From Staphylococcus croceilyticus (GTDB lineage: Bacteria; Bacillota; Bacilli; Staphylococcales; Staphylococcaceae): 64,000 bases of DNA. Each line of letters opens with the position of its first letter. Within the stretch, counting starts at the first letter, position 1. The stretch is taken from contig NZ_PPRD01000006.1 of NCBI RefSeq assembly GCF_002902575.1, positions 1 through 64,000 on the forward strand, in the 5' to 3' direction. Under the pieces are notes generated by a model. It searched no databases, was not told the origin of the DNA, and saw nothing but the letters and a program-made list of their open reading frames with translations. Shown here piece by piece: positions 39,157 to 51,946 of the stretch. The position numbers and the translations under genes were made by a program.

Positions 39157-39852
39157 ATGTATGACATTAAAGAGTGGCAACATGTGTTTAAACTGGATCC
39201 CGCAAAGGATATTAGTGACAAGGATTTAGAAGCATTATGTATGTCTGAAACTGATGCAATAATGATTGGTGGTACAGATGATATCACTGAGGATAATGTC
39301 ATTCATTTAATGAGTAGAGTGAGACGATATCCATTACCATTAGTGCTTGAAATTTCAAATTTAGAAAGTATCATGCCCGGTTTTGATTTTTACTTTGTAC
39401 CAACCGTGTTGAACAGTAATGATACTAAGTACCATAATGGTATTTTACATAAAGCGTTAAAAGAATATGGTCATATGATTAATTTCGAGGAAGTCATATT
39501 TGAAGGTTATTTAGTGCTTAATGCAGAAAGCAAAGTTGCACAAGTGACACAGGCAGAGACAGAGTTAACTACAGAGGATATTGAAGCATATGCACAAATG
39601 GTTAATGATATGTACAAATTACCAGTTATGTATATTGAATATAGTGGTACATATGGAGATGTTGAACAAGTGAAAGCAGCGTCTCAAATGCTATCAACAA
39701 CTCAGTTATTTTATGGTGGCGGAATTAGTTCATTAGAAGAAGCCAAGGAAATGAAAGATATTGCTGATACTATTGTAGTAGGTAATATTGTTTATTCGGA
39801 TATTAAAAAAGCATTAAAAACTGTAAAAATAAAAAAGGAGTCTAATAAATGA
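39157..39852 (+). CDS. pcrB: Heptaprenylglyceryl phosphate synthase
   Basis: TIM-barrel prenyltransferase of 231 residues that joins heptaprenyl diphosphate to glycerol 1-phosphate. The start region [15 protein letters not shown] is typical. The phosphate-binding segments [10 protein letters not shown] near residue 158 and LFYGGGISS near residue 190 match the GGGS-type family. The ATG at 39157 is chosen because AAGGAG lies ten bases upstream; a longer frame begins 30 bases earlier. Its TGA overlaps the pcrA ATG (ATGA), so the two are coupled. Confidence 0.94.
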   Translation: MYDIKEWQHVFKLDPAKDISDKDLEALCMSETDAIMIGGTDDITEDNVIHLMSRVRRYPLPLVLEISNLESIMPGFDFYFVPTVLNSNDTKYHNGILHKALKEYGHMINFEEVIFEGYLVLNAESKVAQVTQAETELTTEDIEAYAQMVNDMYKLPVMYIEYSGTYGDVEQVKAASQMLSTTQLFYGGGISSLEEAKEMKDIADTIVVGNIVYSDIKKALKTVKIKKESNK

Positions 39853-42041
39853 ATTCATTAGTAGCAAATATGAATAAAGAGCAAAGTGAAGCTGTAAGAA
39901 CGACTGAAGGACCATTGCTTATTATGGCCGGCGCTGGTTCTGGTAAAACAAGAGTGTTAACGCATCGAATCGCTTATTTATTAGATGAAAAAGATGTTTC
40001 TCCTTACAACATATTAGCAATCACTTTTACAAATAAAGCAGCAAAAGAAATGAAAGAGCGTGTGGAACATTTAGTAGGGGAAGAGGCACAAGTGATATGG
40101 ATGTCTACTTTCCACTCAATGTGCGTGAAGATATTAAGACGTGATGCTGACCGCATCGGTATAGAACGTAACTTCACAATTATTGATCCTACCGATCAAA
40201 AATCAGTCATCAAAGATGTACTGAAAAATGAAAATATTGATAGCAAGCGTTTTGAACCTCGAATGTTTATCGGTGCAATTAGTAATTTAAAAAATGAGTT
40301 AAAGACACCGGAAGATGCGATGAATGAAGCAAATGATTTCCATTCACAAATGGTAGCGACAGTTTATAGTGGCTATCAACGTCAACTATCACGAAATGAA
40401 GCATTAGATTTTGATGATTTAATTATGAAGACCATTCGTTTGTTTGAACGTGTTCCAGATGCATTAGAATATTATCAAAATAAATTCCAATATATTCATG
40501 TCGACGAATATCAAGATACTAACAAAGCACAATATACACTTGTTAAATTATTGGCTAGTAAATTTAAAAATTTATGTGTAGTAGGTGACTCAGATCAATC
40601 TATTTATGGTTGGCGTGGTGCCGATATACAAAATATTCTATCTTTCGAAGAGGACTATCCTGAAGCTAAGACCATTTTCCTAGAACAAAACTACCGATCA
40701 ACTAAGACGATATTAACAGCAGCCAATGAAGTGATAAAAAATAACACAGAACGTAAACCTAAAGGATTATGGACAGCTAATACTGGTGGCGAAAAAATTA
40801 AATATTATGAAGCGATGACAGAACGTGATGAAGCGGAATATGTTGTGCGTGAAATCATTAAGCATCGTAAGTTAGGCAAAGATTATAGCGATATGGCTAT
40901 TCTGTATAGAACAAATGCCCAATCTCGTGTACTAGAGGAAACATTTATGAAATCTAATATTCCTTACACAATGGTAGGGGGCCAAAAGTTCTATGACCGC
41001 AAAGAGATTAAAGACTTATTAAGCTATCTACGAATTGTAGCTAACAGCAATGATGACATCAGTTTACAGCGTATTATCAATGTCCCTAAACGGGGTATTG
41101 GTCCATCTTCAGTTGAAAAAATTCAACGCTACGCAATGGATAATAATATCAGTATGTTTGATGCATTAGGTGAAGTTGATTTTATAGGCCTCTCTAAAAA
41201 GGTTACACAAGAATGTATTCAATTCTATGAACTTATTCAAAACTTAATCAAAGAACAAGAGTTCCTTGAAATTAGTGAAATTGTAGATGAAATCCTTGAT
41301 AAATCAGGCTATCGTCAAATGTTAGAACGTGAGCAATCAATTGAATCACGTTCACGCTTAGAAAATATCGATGAGTTCATGTCAGTACCTAAAGACTATG
41401 AAGAAAATACACCACTTGAAGAACAATCATTGATTAACTTTTTAACTGATTTATCATTAGTGGCAGATATTGATGAAGCGCAAATTGAAAATGGTGTAAC
41501 ACTAATGACAATGCATTCTGCGAAAGGTCTAGAGTTCCCAATCGTCTTCCTAATGGGTATGGAGGAATCATTATTCCCACATATTCGTGCAATTAAAAGC
41601 GATGATGAACATGAAATGGAAGAAGAACGCCGTATTTGTTACGTAGCAATTACGCGTGCGGAAGAAGTATTATACATCACGCACGCAACATCACGTATGT
41701 TATTCGGACGTTCTCAATCAAATATGCCATCACGTTTCTTACGTGAAATACCTGAAGATTTATTAGAAAAGCCTGCGAAACAACAGCGACAAGTTATTAC
41801 TCCTAAATCTAAGACACCAGCTAAACGTGGATTTAGTAAACGTACGACGTCATCTAAAAAACAAGTATCCGCTTCAGATTGGAACGTTGGTGATAAAGTG
41901 ACACATAAATCTTGGGGAGAGGGTATGGTAAGTAATGTAAGTGAGAAAAATGGCTCAGTCGAATTAGATATTATCTTCAAATCTGAAGGTCCTAAACGAC
42001 TCTTAGCCCAATTTGCCCCAATCACTAAAAAGGAGGATTAA
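39849..42041 (+). CDS. pcrA: ATP-dependent DNA helicase PcrA
   Basis: UvrD/Rep-type 3'-5' helicase of 730 residues, essential in Gram-positives for repair and plasmid rolling-circle replication. Motif I is [10 protein letters not shown] near residue 28, motif [10 protein letters not shown] near residue 219, motif [18 protein letters not shown] near residue 244 and motif [14 protein letters not shown] near residue 598. The C-terminal tail from about residue 670 has the Tudor-like domain ([17 protein letters not shown]). It is coupled to pcrB upstream; ligA starts three bases after its stop. Confidence 0.98.
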   Translation: MNSLVANMNKEQSEAVRTTEGPLLIMAGAGSGKTRVLTHRIAYLLDEKDVSPYNILAITFTNKAAKEMKERVEHLVGEEAQVIWMSTFHSMCVKILRRDADRIGIERNFTIIDPTDQKSVIKDVLKNENIDSKRFEPRMFIGAISNLKNELKTPEDAMNEANDFHSQMVATVYSGYQRQLSRNEALDFDDLIMKTIRLFERVPDALEYYQNKFQYIHVDEYQDTNKAQYTLVKLLASKFKNLCVVGDSDQSIYGWRGADIQNILSFEEDYPEAKTIFLEQNYRSTKTILTAANEVIKNNTERKPKGLWTANTGGEKIKYYEAMTERDEAEYVVREIIKHRKLGKDYSDMAILYRTNAQSRVLEETFMKSNIPYTMVGGQKFYDRKEIKDLLSYLRIVANSNDDISLQRIINVPKRGIGPSSVEKIQRYAMDNNISMFDALGEVDFIGLSKKVTQECIQFYELIQNLIKEQEFLEISEIVDEILDKSGYRQMLEREQSIESRSRLENIDEFMSVPKDYEENTPLEEQSLINFLTDLSLVADIDEAQIENGVTLMTMHSAKGLEFPIVFLMGMEESLFPHIRAIKSDDEHEMEEERRICYVAITRAEEVLYITHATSRMLFGRSQSNMPSRFLREIPEDLLEKPAKQQRQVITPKSKTPAKRGFSKRTTSSKKQVSASDWNVGDKVTHKSWGEGMVSNVSEKNGSVELDIIFKSEGPKRLLAQFAPITKKED

Positions 42042-42044
42042 TGA

Positions 42045-44048
<2,004 letters not shown>

Positions 44049-44060
44049 AGGAGTACGGCA

Positions 44061-45269
44061 ATGAAGCGGACACTACTATTAGTTATAATGTCGCTCGTGC
44101 TATTAGCGGCATGTGGCAACGGTAATAGCAATAAAAATGATCAATCAGTTAATAAGCAACAAGATACACAATCAAATTCAAATAATGTTAAAACAATCGC
44201 TACCGATAAAAGTGTACAAGGCGATAATTACAGAACAATCCTACCATTTAAAGAAAGTCAAGCACGTGGTGTCTTACAAGATAATATGGCAAACAGCTAT
44301 AATGGGGGAGACTTTGAACGTGGCTTACTCAATTTAAGTAAGGAAGCTTTTCCAACAGATAAGTACTTATATCAAGATGGTCAGTATTTAAATAAAGATA
44401 CGATTAATGCTTATTTAAGTCCTAAATATTCTAAAAAAGAAATCGATAAAATGAGTGAAAGTGAGAAAAAATCTAAAAAAGCAAATCAGAATTTAGGTTT
44501 AAATCCTTCTCATGATGGAGAAACGAAACCAGAAAAAATTGCTGACAATTCTCCTGCCTATTTATCAAATATCTTAGAACAAGATTTCTACGATAGTAAT
44601 GATACTAAAGGTTCTAATATTAAAGGTATGACAATTGGATTAGCCATGAATAGTGTGTATTATTATCAAAAAGAAAAAGATGGCCCAACGTATAGTAAAA
44701 ACCTTGATGACAAAGAAATTGAAAAACAAGGTAAAGCCATGGCATCTGAAATGTTAACGCGATTACGCGCTAATGATGATTTAAAAAATATTCCAATTCA
44801 ATTTGCTATTTATAAACAATCAGGTCAAGATTCAATTACACCTGGAGAATTTATCGCAAATACAGTAGTAGATGATGATCAAACTAAAATCAGTAAGTGG
44901 AATAAAATCAATGAAGTATCAACATTATTACCTTCTGCTACTGCTGAAAAATATGATGAAAACTTAAATAATAACTTCAAACAATTTAATAATAATTTGC
45001 AATCATATTTCACTAACTTTACTCAAGCAGTAGGGAAAATCAAATTCGTTGATAAAAAGCCTCAACAATTAACGATTGATTTGCCAATTGATTATTATGG
45101 TCAAGCTGAAACAATTGGTATTACACAATATGTGACAACACAAGCTGAAAAATATTTCGACAATATTGATAGCTATGAAATTCGTATTAAAGACGGTAAT
45201 AATGCGCGCGCTTTAATTACAAAAACTAAAGATGATAAAGAACCACAAGTTCATATTTATGATAATTAA
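44061..45269 (+). CDS. camS: CamS-family lipoprotein
   Basis: Lipoprotein of 402 residues. The signal peptide MKRTLLLVIMSLVLLAAC ends in the lipobox LAAC with Cys18 as the lipid-modified residue. The mature part, from about residue 60, is the CamS family domain. In S. aureus the camS signal peptide yields a sex-pheromone-like heptapeptide (AIFILAA), and the corresponding residues here are SLVLLAA. AGAGGAG precedes the ATG. It is the last gene of the pcrBA-ligA cluster, and a terminator follows. Confidence 0.92.
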   Translation: MKRTLLLVIMSLVLLAACGNGNSNKNDQSVNKQQDTQSNSNNVKTIATDKSVQGDNYRTILPFKESQARGVLQDNMANSYNGGDFERGLLNLSKEAFPTDKYLYQDGQYLNKDTINAYLSPKYSKKEIDKMSESEKKSKKANQNLGLNPSHDGETKPEKIADNSPAYLSNILEQDFYDSNDTKGSNIKGMTIGLAMNSVYYYQKEKDGPTYSKNLDDKEIEKQGKAMASEMLTRLRANDDLKNIPIQFAIYKQSGQDSITPGEFIANTVVDDDQTKISKWNKINEVSTLLPSATAEKYDENLNNNFKQFNNNLQSYFTNFTQAVGKIKFVDKKPQQLTIDLPIDYYGQAETIGITQYVTTQAEKYFDNIDSYEIRIKDGNNARALITKTKDDKEPQVHIYDN

Positions 45270-45274
45270 TAGAA

Positions 45275-45313
45275 ATGAAGCTGGGACAAAAATAAAATGT
45301 CTCAGCTTCATTT
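45275..45313 (+). terminator. Terminator after camS
   Basis: AATGAAGCTG pairs with CAGCTTCATT across GGGACA/TGTCT-type inner bases and is followed by TT. Confidence 0.8.
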
Positions 45314-45403
45314 TACATATAGGCAGTAGCTGACTGGTTTTTAAAAACGGATTTAAAATCCAAGAGACCGCACAGTCTACTTCTCTCTACAACTATAAAA
45401 AAT

Positions 45404-45443
45404 AGCTGTGAAGAAATCTATCGTCATAGATCTCTTCATAGCT
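45404..45443 (-). terminator. Terminator after putP
   Basis: AGCTGTGAAGAAATCTAT pairs imperfectly with ATAGATCTCTTCATAGCT around CGTC, just beyond the putP stop. Confidence 0.7.
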
Positions 45444-45472
45444 AATCTTAGTATGCTTCTATATACAAATAT

Positions 45473-47011
45473 TTACTTTTCTCGTACGATAGATTTAACT
45501 TTATCTAAGTCTTGTTTTACAAATTCACCAGGTGATTGTGTTAATAAGCTAACGACATAAGTTACTATGACACTAGCTAAGAAACCAGGAATGATTTCAT
45601 ACATACCGAATAACTCATTGATATTAGATAAAGGCTTAATCCATACAATCCAAACAATAACGACGAGTGCTCCAGCGACCATACCACTCACTGCGCCGGC
45701 ACGTGTTAACTTCTTCCAGTATAAAGAGAAAAGAACAAGTGGACTGAATGAAGCACCGAATCCTGCCCAAGCATTACCAACTAAGTTCAATATCGTATCA
45801 TTCGGAGACCAAGCAATTGCAATTGCTACAATCGCTACTGCTAATACAGATAAACGACCAACCAACACGAATTCTTTCTGATGCGTTTTGGCACGTTCTT
45901 CACCACGAAATAGTTTATAAAAGTCTTCAGTTAATGAGCTTGAAGTAACTAATAGTTGAGATGAAATTGTGCTCATGATTGCAGCAAGGATAGCTGCTAA
46001 TAAGAAACCACCAACTAATGGATGGAATAGAATTTGACTCATAACGATAAATAATGTTTCTGGATCTTCCATTTTAATATGGTTATCAGAAATGAAAGCA
46101 ATACCTGTTAAACCAACACCTACTGCACCTAAAAGGCCTACAGCCATCCAACTAATACCTAGACGACGTGCTTTTGGTAATAATTTATGTGATTTGATAG
46201 ACATAAATCGAACGATAATATGAGGTTGTCCAAAATAACCAAGTCCCCATGCAAAAAGAGAAATAATGCCTAGGAATGTAGTCCCTCTAAATAAGTCCAT
46301 ATTTGTTGGTTTCATTTCAGCAACACGATGAAACGTATCCCAACCATTTAGTTGCATCATAGCTACTATAGGCACCATCACCATTGCTATTAACATGATT
46401 ACCCCTTGGAAGAAGTCAGTGATAGATACAGCTAAATATCCTCCAAAGAAAGTATAAAGTATGACGATTACTGCCACTAAGATTAAACCAAAATGATAAT
46501 TTAATCCAAATGCACTTTCGAACAATTTACCCCCAGAAACAAAACCGGAATGCGTATATAAAGTAAAGAATACGACAATGATGAGACCAGAAATAATTTT
46601 AATGATGTTTTGTTTATCATTTAAACGATTTTTAAAAAAGTCTGGAAGCGTAATAGCATCTCCAGCGATTTCTGTATACACTCTTAAACGTGGTGCGACT
46701 ACTAAATAGTTAATATACGCACCAAGTGTGAGACCAATAGTAATCCATATAGCTGATAGGCCAGTGCTGTATACAGAGCCAGGTAGTCCCATAATCATCC
46801 AACCACTCATATCAGAAGCACCTGCAGATAATGCAGTAATATAGGGGCCTATGTTTCTTCCACCTAACATATACTCACTTAAATTACCTGTAGCTTGTTT
46901 GTAGCCATAATAGCCAATCACTAATAAAATAATAAAATAAATCGCAATCATAATATAAGTTTGCCAATCCGTGTTAACATGACTGCTTAAACTTGCTCCC
47001 AAAGTAAACAT
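45473..47011 (-). CDS. putP: Sodium/proline symporter
   Basis: Sodium:solute symporter of 512 residues with about 12 hydrophobic segments. Family parts include [21 protein letters not shown] near residue 51 and the C-terminal [17 protein letters not shown]. Proline uptake with Na+ is the known job of PutP, which also helps osmoprotection. A Shine-Dalgarno AAAGAGGGGG lies upstream of the ATG. A candidate cre site lies about 180 bases upstream, which suggests carbon control, as known for proline use in S. aureus. Confidence 0.94.
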   Translation of the reverse strand: MFTLGASLSSHVNTDWQTYIMIAIYFIILLVIGYYGYKQATGNLSEYMLGGRNIGPYITALSAGASDMSGWMIMGLPGSVYSTGLSAIWITIGLTLGAYINYLVVAPRLRVYTEIAGDAITLPDFFKNRLNDKQNIIKIISGLIIVVFFTLYTHSGFVSGGKLFESAFGLNYHFGLILVAVIVILYTFFGGYLAVSITDFFQGVIMLIAMVMVPIVAMMQLNGWDTFHRVAEMKPTNMDLFRGTTFLGIISLFAWGLGYFGQPHIIVRFMSIKSHKLLPKARRLGISWMAVGLLGAVGVGLTGIAFISDNHIKMEDPETLFIVMSQILFHPLVGGFLLAAILAAIMSTISSQLLVTSSSLTEDFYKLFRGEERAKTHQKEFVLVGRLSVLAVAIVAIAIAWSPNDTILNLVGNAWAGFGASFSPLVLFSLYWKKLTRAGAVSGMVAGALVVIVWIVWIKPLSNINELFGMYEIIPGFLASVIVTYVVSLLTQSPGEFVKQDLDKVKSIVREK

Positions 47012-47454
47012 CTTTATACCCCCTCTTTTTCTTTTTAGGTGAATACTTCTAAAATAATTTGTTTTAACAGATTGTAAATAACTGCACCTTTAAATTAAAT
47101 TAGTTACATGTAATATTATACATTATAGTGAATAGATTCGAGAAGTATTATTTCAATAAATAGATGATAATTAACTTTTATTAATAGTTAGTAAGCGTTT
47201 TCTTAAAATAATACAAATATCTGAATTTTTATACTTAATTTGCATACTTTATGTAGTTTGTTCTTTAGGAAAGTATTTGTATTTTAATTAAATTTAAATA
47301 AGTTACATAAAGAATCGATGATACACCTTAACTAATGTTTAAAAAAGCGATATTAAGCACTATACCAATAAGAATTATGAGAAATATTTAGATTTTTCAT
47401 TGGAAATTTGATACAATTTTATGATGAATGAGTAATAAGGAGGCTTTTTAATTA
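47012..47454. other. Divergent intergenic region between putP and gatC
   Basis: About 440 bases without a supported gene. It holds the promoters of putP (left) and gatCAB (right), and a candidate cre site at 47189-47203. I see no conserved repeat, tRNA or riboswitch. Confidence 0.7.
47189..47203 (+). promoter_or_regulatory. Candidate CcpA cre site upstream of putP
   Basis: TAGTAAGCGTTTTCT fits the cre consensus with one mismatch. CcpA control of proline metabolism is known in S. aureus; use of this copy is inferred. Confidence 0.5.
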
Positions 47455-47757
47455 ATGACTAAAGTTACACGCGAAGAAGTTGAACATATAGCACATTTAG
47501 CAAGACTTCAAATTTCTGAAGAAGAAACAGAAGTTATGGCTAATACACTTGAAAGCATCTTAGATTTTGCGAAACAAAATGATACAGCTGATACAGAAGG
47601 CGTTGAGCCAACTTACCATGTATTAGACTTACAAAATGTGTTACGTGATGACAAAGCAATCGAGGGCATTCCTCAAGAACTTGCATTAAAGAATGCTAAA
47701 GAAACAGAAGATGGTCAATTTAAAGTACCAGCTATCATGAATGAGGAGGACGCTTAA
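47455..47757 (+). CDS. gatC: Aspartyl/glutamyl-tRNA amidotransferase subunit C
   Basis: Small subunit of 100 residues that clamps GatA and GatB together. The conserved start is [21 protein letters not shown], and the C-terminal region ending in [10 protein letters not shown] fits the family. The ATG has AAGGAGG upstream. It is the first gene of gatCAB, whose complex turns Glu-tRNA-Gln into Gln-tRNA-Gln, since staphylococci have no GlnRS. Confidence 0.97.
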   Translation: MTKVTREEVEHIAHLARLQISEEETEVMANTLESILDFAKQNDTADTEGVEPTYHVLDLQNVLRDDKAIEGIPQELALKNAKETEDGQFKVPAIMNEEDA

Positions 47758-47758
47758 G

Positions 47759-49216
47759 ATGAGTATTCGCTATGAATCAGTTGAAAAATTATCAGAAATG
47801 ATTAAAAACAACGAGATTAAACCTTCTGAAATTGTTAAAGATATTTATGATGCAATTGAAGAAACTGATCCAACTGTTAAATCATTTTTAGCTTTAGATA
47901 AAGAAAATGCAATTAAAAAAGCTGAAGAGCTAGATGAGTTGCAAGCTAAAGGCCAAATCGAAGGTAAATTATTTGGTATTCCAATGGGTATCAAAGATAA
48001 CATTATTACTAAAGATGTTGAAACAACATGTGCTAGTAAAATGTTAGAAGGTTTCGTGCCTATCTATGAATCTACTGTAATGAATAAATTAAACAATGAA
48101 AATGCTGTGTTAATTGGTAAATTAAACATGGATGAATTCGCAATGGGTGGTTCAACAGAAACATCTTACTTCAAAAAAACAGTAAACCCATTTGATCATT
48201 TAGCAGTACCAGGTGGTTCATCAGGTGGTTCTGCAGCAGCAGTTGCAGCTGGTTTAGTACCATTTAGTTTAGGTTCAGATACAGGTGGTTCAATTAGACA
48301 ACCTGCAGCTTACTGTGGTGTAGTAGGGATGAAACCAACATATGGTCGTGTTTCACGTTTCGGTCTTGTAGCATTCGCTTCATCATTAGACCAAATTGGC
48401 CCAATCACACGTAATGTTAAAGATAATGCTTTAGTATTAGAAGCCATTGCAGGTGTTGATGAACACGATTCAACAAGTGCACCAGTAGAAGATGTAGATT
48501 TCACATCGGAAATTGGTCAAGACATTAAAGGTCTAAAAATTGCATTACCTAAAGAATATTTAGGCGAAGGTGTAAGTGAAGAAGTTAAAGAAGCTGTTAA
48601 AAATGCTGTAGAAACTTTAAAATCTTTAGGCGCTGAAGTAGATGAAGTATCATTACCAAACACTAAATATGGTATTCCATCATATTATGTTATTGCGTCA
48701 TCTGAAGCATCAGCTAACTTAGCTCGTTTTGACGGTATTAGATATGGTTACCACTCTAAAGAGGCTCAAACATTAGAAGAACTATACAAAATGTCTAGAT
48801 CAGAAGGATTTGGCGACGAAGTAAAACGTCGTATCTTCTTAGGTACATTTGCATTAAGCTCTGGTTATTATGATGCGTACTACAAAAAATCTCAAAAAGT
48901 AAGAACATTAATTAAAAATGACTTTGATAAAGTATTTGAAGATTATGATGTTGTAGTAGGTCCTACTGCACCAACAACTGCGTTCAACTTAGGCGATGAA
49001 ATTGATGATCCTTTAACTATGTACGCTAATGACTTATTAACTACACCTGTTAACTTAGCTGGTTTACCAGGTATTTCTGTTCCTTGTGGACAATCAAACG
49101 GACGCCCAATTGGCTTACAATTCATCGGTAAACCATTTGATGAAAAGACGTTATATCGTGTGGCATACCAATATGAAACACAATTCAACTTACATGACGC
49201 ATACGAAAAATTATAA
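47759..49216 (+). CDS. gatA: Aspartyl/glutamyl-tRNA amidotransferase subunit A
   Basis: Amidase-signature subunit of 485 residues that releases ammonia from glutamine. The Ser-cisSer-Lys triad lies in MGIKDNI near residue 77 and [16 protein letters not shown] near residue 150-165, with [12 protein letters not shown] near residue 172. The ATG at 47759 is chosen, 18 bases inside the longest frame, because GGAGG lies nine bases upstream and the protein then begins [11 protein letters not shown]. It is the second gene of the operon; gatB starts 12 bases after its stop. Confidence 0.98.
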   Translation: MSIRYESVEKLSEMIKNNEIKPSEIVKDIYDAIEETDPTVKSFLALDKENAIKKAEELDELQAKGQIEGKLFGIPMGIKDNIITKDVETTCASKMLEGFVPIYESTVMNKLNNENAVLIGKLNMDEFAMGGSTETSYFKKTVNPFDHLAVPGGSSGGSAAAVAAGLVPFSLGSDTGGSIRQPAAYCGVVGMKPTYGRVSRFGLVAFASSLDQIGPITRNVKDNALVLEAIAGVDEHDSTSAPVEDVDFTSEIGQDIKGLKIALPKEYLGEGVSEEVKEAVKNAVETLKSLGAEVDEVSLPNTKYGIPSYYVIASSEASANLARFDGIRYGYHSKEAQTLEELYKMSRSEGFGDEVKRRIFLGTFALSSGYYDAYYKKSQKVRTLIKNDFDKVFEDYDVVVGPTAPTTAFNLGDEIDDPLTMYANDLLTTPVNLAGLPGISVPCGQSNGRPIGLQFIGKPFDEKTLYRVAYQYETQFNLHDAYEKL

Positions 49217-49228
49217 GGAGTGGAAATA

Positions 49229-50656
49229 ATGCATTTTGAAACAGTTATCGGACTTGAAGTTCACGTAGAGTTAAAAACAGACTCAAAAATGTTCTCTCCA
49301 TCACCAGCACACTTTGGAGCTGAACCTAACTCAAACACTAACGTTATTGATTTAGCATATCCAGGTGTTTTACCAGTTGTTAATAGAAGAGCTGTAGACT
49401 GGGCTATGCGCGCATCAATGGCACTTAACATGGATATTGCTACACATTCTAAATTTGACCGTAAAAACTATTTCTATCCAGATAATCCAAAGGCTTATCA
49501 AATTTCTCAATTTGACCAACCAATTGGTGAAAATGGATATATTGATATTGAAGTAGATGGTGAAACTAAACGTATTGGTATTACTCGTCTTCATATGGAA
49601 GAAGATGCCGGTAAATCAACACATAAAGATGGTTACTCTTTAGTTGACTTAAACCGTCAAGGTACACCATTAATCGAAATCGTATCTGAACCAGATATTC
49701 GTTCACCTAAAGAAGCCTATGCTTACTTAGAAAAATTACGTTCAATCATTCAATACACTGGCGTTTCTGACTGTAAGATGGAAGAAGGTTCATTACGTTG
49801 TGATGCTAACATTTCATTACGTCCATATGGTCAGAAAGAATTCGGTACTAAAACTGAATTGAAAAACCTTAACTCATTTAACTATGTAAGAAAAGGTTTA
49901 GAATATGAAGAAAAACGCCAAGAAGAAGAATTATTAAATGGTGGAACAATCGGACAAGAAACACGTCGTTTCGATGAATCTACTGGTAAGACAATTCTTA
50001 TGCGTGTTAAAGAAGGATCAGATGACTATCGTTACTTCCCAGAACCAGATATCGTACCTCTATACGTAGATGATGATTGGAAAGAACGTGTACGTCAAAC
50101 TATTCCGGAATTACCAGACGAACGTAAAGCGAAGTATGTAAACGAATTAGGTTTACCTGAATACGATGCACACGTATTAACACTTACTAAAGAAATGTCA
50201 GACTTCTTTGAAGGTGCAATTGAGCACGGTGCTGACGTTAAATTAACTTCTAACTGGTTAATGGGTGGTGTGAATGAGTATCTTAATAAAAATCAAGTTG
50301 ATTTAGAAGATACTAAATTAACACCTGAAAACTTAGCAGGAATGATTAAACTTATTGAAGATGGCACAATGAGTAGTAAAATTGCTAAGAAAGTCTTCCC
50401 AGAATTAGCTGAAAATGGTGGAGATGCTAAACAAATCATGGAAGATAAAGGTTTAGTACAAATTTCAGATGAAGCTACTTTAACTAAATTTGTAACAGAA
50501 GCGTTAGATAATAACCCACAATCTGTGGAAGATTATAAAAATGGTAAAGGCAAAGCAATGGGCTTCTTAGTCGGTCAAATCATGAAAGCGTCTAAAGGTC
50601 AAGCTAACCCTCAAAAAGTAAACCAAATTTTAAAACAAGAATTAGATAAACGATAA
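49229..50656 (+). CDS. gatB: Aspartyl/glutamyl-tRNA amidotransferase subunit B
   Basis: Subunit of 475 residues that activates the Glu on the tRNA and transfers ammonia to it. Conserved stretches include [19 protein letters not shown] near residue 6, [11 protein letters not shown] near residue 120 and [17 protein letters not shown] near residue 137. The C-terminal YqeY/tail domain ends in [10 protein letters not shown]. The ATG at 49229, with AAGGAG upstream, is used rather than the frame start nine bases earlier. A terminator follows. Confidence 0.98.
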   Translation: MHFETVIGLEVHVELKTDSKMFSPSPAHFGAEPNSNTNVIDLAYPGVLPVVNRRAVDWAMRASMALNMDIATHSKFDRKNYFYPDNPKAYQISQFDQPIGENGYIDIEVDGETKRIGITRLHMEEDAGKSTHKDGYSLVDLNRQGTPLIEIVSEPDIRSPKEAYAYLEKLRSIIQYTGVSDCKMEEGSLRCDANISLRPYGQKEFGTKTELKNLNSFNYVRKGLEYEEKRQEEELLNGGTIGQETRRFDESTGKTILMRVKEGSDDYRYFPEPDIVPLYVDDDWKERVRQTIPELPDERKAKYVNELGLPEYDAHVLTLTKEMSDFFEGAIEHGADVKLTSNWLMGGVNEYLNKNQVDLEDTKLTPENLAGMIKLIEDGTMSSKIAKKVFPELAENGGDAKQIMEDKGLVQISDEATLTKFVTEALDNNPQSVEDYKNGKGKAMGFLVGQIMKASKGQANPQKVNQILKQELDKR

Positions 50657-50668
50657 AATTAATTCTAT

Positions 50669-50737
50669 AAATCCATCTCATGAGTAAAGAAGGACAATCT
50701 TTATGTTCTACTCTCGAAACATGAGATGGATTTTTTG
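50669..50737 (+). terminator. Terminator after gatB
   Basis: AAATCCATCTCATG pairs with CATGAGATGGATTT, followed by T residues. Confidence 0.85.
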
Positions 50738-50856
50738 TTTTTTATAAATTTTATAATTTTTAAATAATCTAAATTGAGATAATTGAATGAAATACTTTTA
50801 TCTCTCTCCTAAATCATTTAATATAAGTGTATGTAAAAAAAGTTGAGGGATAATTT

Positions 50857-51795
50857 ATGAGAAAACGTGCAAGAATCATCTATAATCCAACTTCTGGAAA
50901 GGAAATGTTTAAGCGAACTTTACCAGATGTATTAATAAAATTAGAACGTGCAGGCTATGAGACAAGTGCATACGCAACTGAAAGGGAAGGCGACGCTACG
51001 CTTGAAGCGGAACGTGCATTAAAACAAAATTATGATATTCTTATTGCTGCAGGTGGCGATGGTACTTTAAATGAAGTCGTAAATGGGATTGCAGAACAAC
51101 CAAATCGTCCAAAACTTGGCATTATACCAATGGGTACAGTGAATGATTTTGGCCGTGCTTTACATCTGCCTAATGATATTATGGGAGCTGTCGATGTTAT
51201 TATTGACAATCATACAACTAAAGTTGATATAGGTAAGATGAACAACCGCTATTTTATAAACTTGGCGGCTGGAGGACAACTAACGCAAGTCTCTTATGAA
51301 ACACCTAGTCGCTTAAAATCAATTGTGGGACCATTTGCTTATTACATAAAAGGGTTCGAAATGCTACCACAAATGAAAGCGGTCGATTTAAGAATTGAAT
51401 ATGATGATAATGTTTTCCAAGGTGAAGCATTACTATTCTTATTGGGATTAACTAATTCTATGGCTGGCTTTGAAAAGTTAGTACCTGACGCTAAGCTAGA
51501 CGATGGACATTTTACTTTAATTATTGTGGAAAAGGCTAATCTAGCAGAACTAGGACATATCATGACCTTAGCATCAAGAGGGGAACATACGAAGCATCCG
51601 AAAGTAATTTATGAAAAAGCGAAATCTATCAATATATCTTCATTTACAGAAATGCAATTAAATGTAGATGGAGAGTATGGTGGTAAATTACCAGCTAATT
51701 TCTTAAATTTAAAACGTCATATTGAAGTATGTACGCCTAAAGATATTCATAATGAAGAGTTAACTGAAGATCAACAAGATGACGTGCAACATTAA
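50857..51795 (+). CDS. dgkB: Diacylglycerol kinase, DagK/YegS type
   Basis: Soluble lipid kinase of 312 residues that phosphorylates diacylglycerol, returning it to phospholipid synthesis after lipoteichoic acid synthesis. Start region RARIIYNPTSGKE and the nucleotide motif AAGGDGTLNEVVNGI near residue 65, plus GIIPMGTVNDFGRAL near residue 88, are diagnostic. AGTTGAGGG lies upstream of the ATG. It is separated from gatB by a terminator and ends in another, so it is probably a single unit. Confidence 0.95.
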   Translation: MRKRARIIYNPTSGKEMFKRTLPDVLIKLERAGYETSAYATEREGDATLEAERALKQNYDILIAAGGDGTLNEVVNGIAEQPNRPKLGIIPMGTVNDFGRALHLPNDIMGAVDVIIDNHTTKVDIGKMNNRYFINLAAGGQLTQVSYETPSRLKSIVGPFAYYIKGFEMLPQMKAVDLRIEYDDNVFQGEALLFLLGLTNSMAGFEKLVPDAKLDDGHFTLIIVEKANLAELGHIMTLASRGEHTKHPKVIYEKAKSINISSFTEMQLNVDGEYGGKLPANFLNLKRHIEVCTPKDIHNEELTEDQQDDVQH

Positions 51796-51855
51796 GTAAA
51801 ATCAAAACTAAGAACGACATATAAGTGAAAATTAAATGATTTAATAATTAATAAG

Positions 51856-51928
51856 AAGAGGTTGAGTCATAGTTTGACAATACAGGGGAGAGATTTCCAC
51901 CTACATTAAGCTACTCAAACCTCTTTTT
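51856..51928 (+). terminator. Terminator after dgkB
   Basis: AAGAGGTTGAGT pairs with ACTCAAACCTCTT, with a long internal segment and a T run. Confidence 0.75.
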
Positions 51929-51946
51929 CATGTGGGGTGAAAAAGA

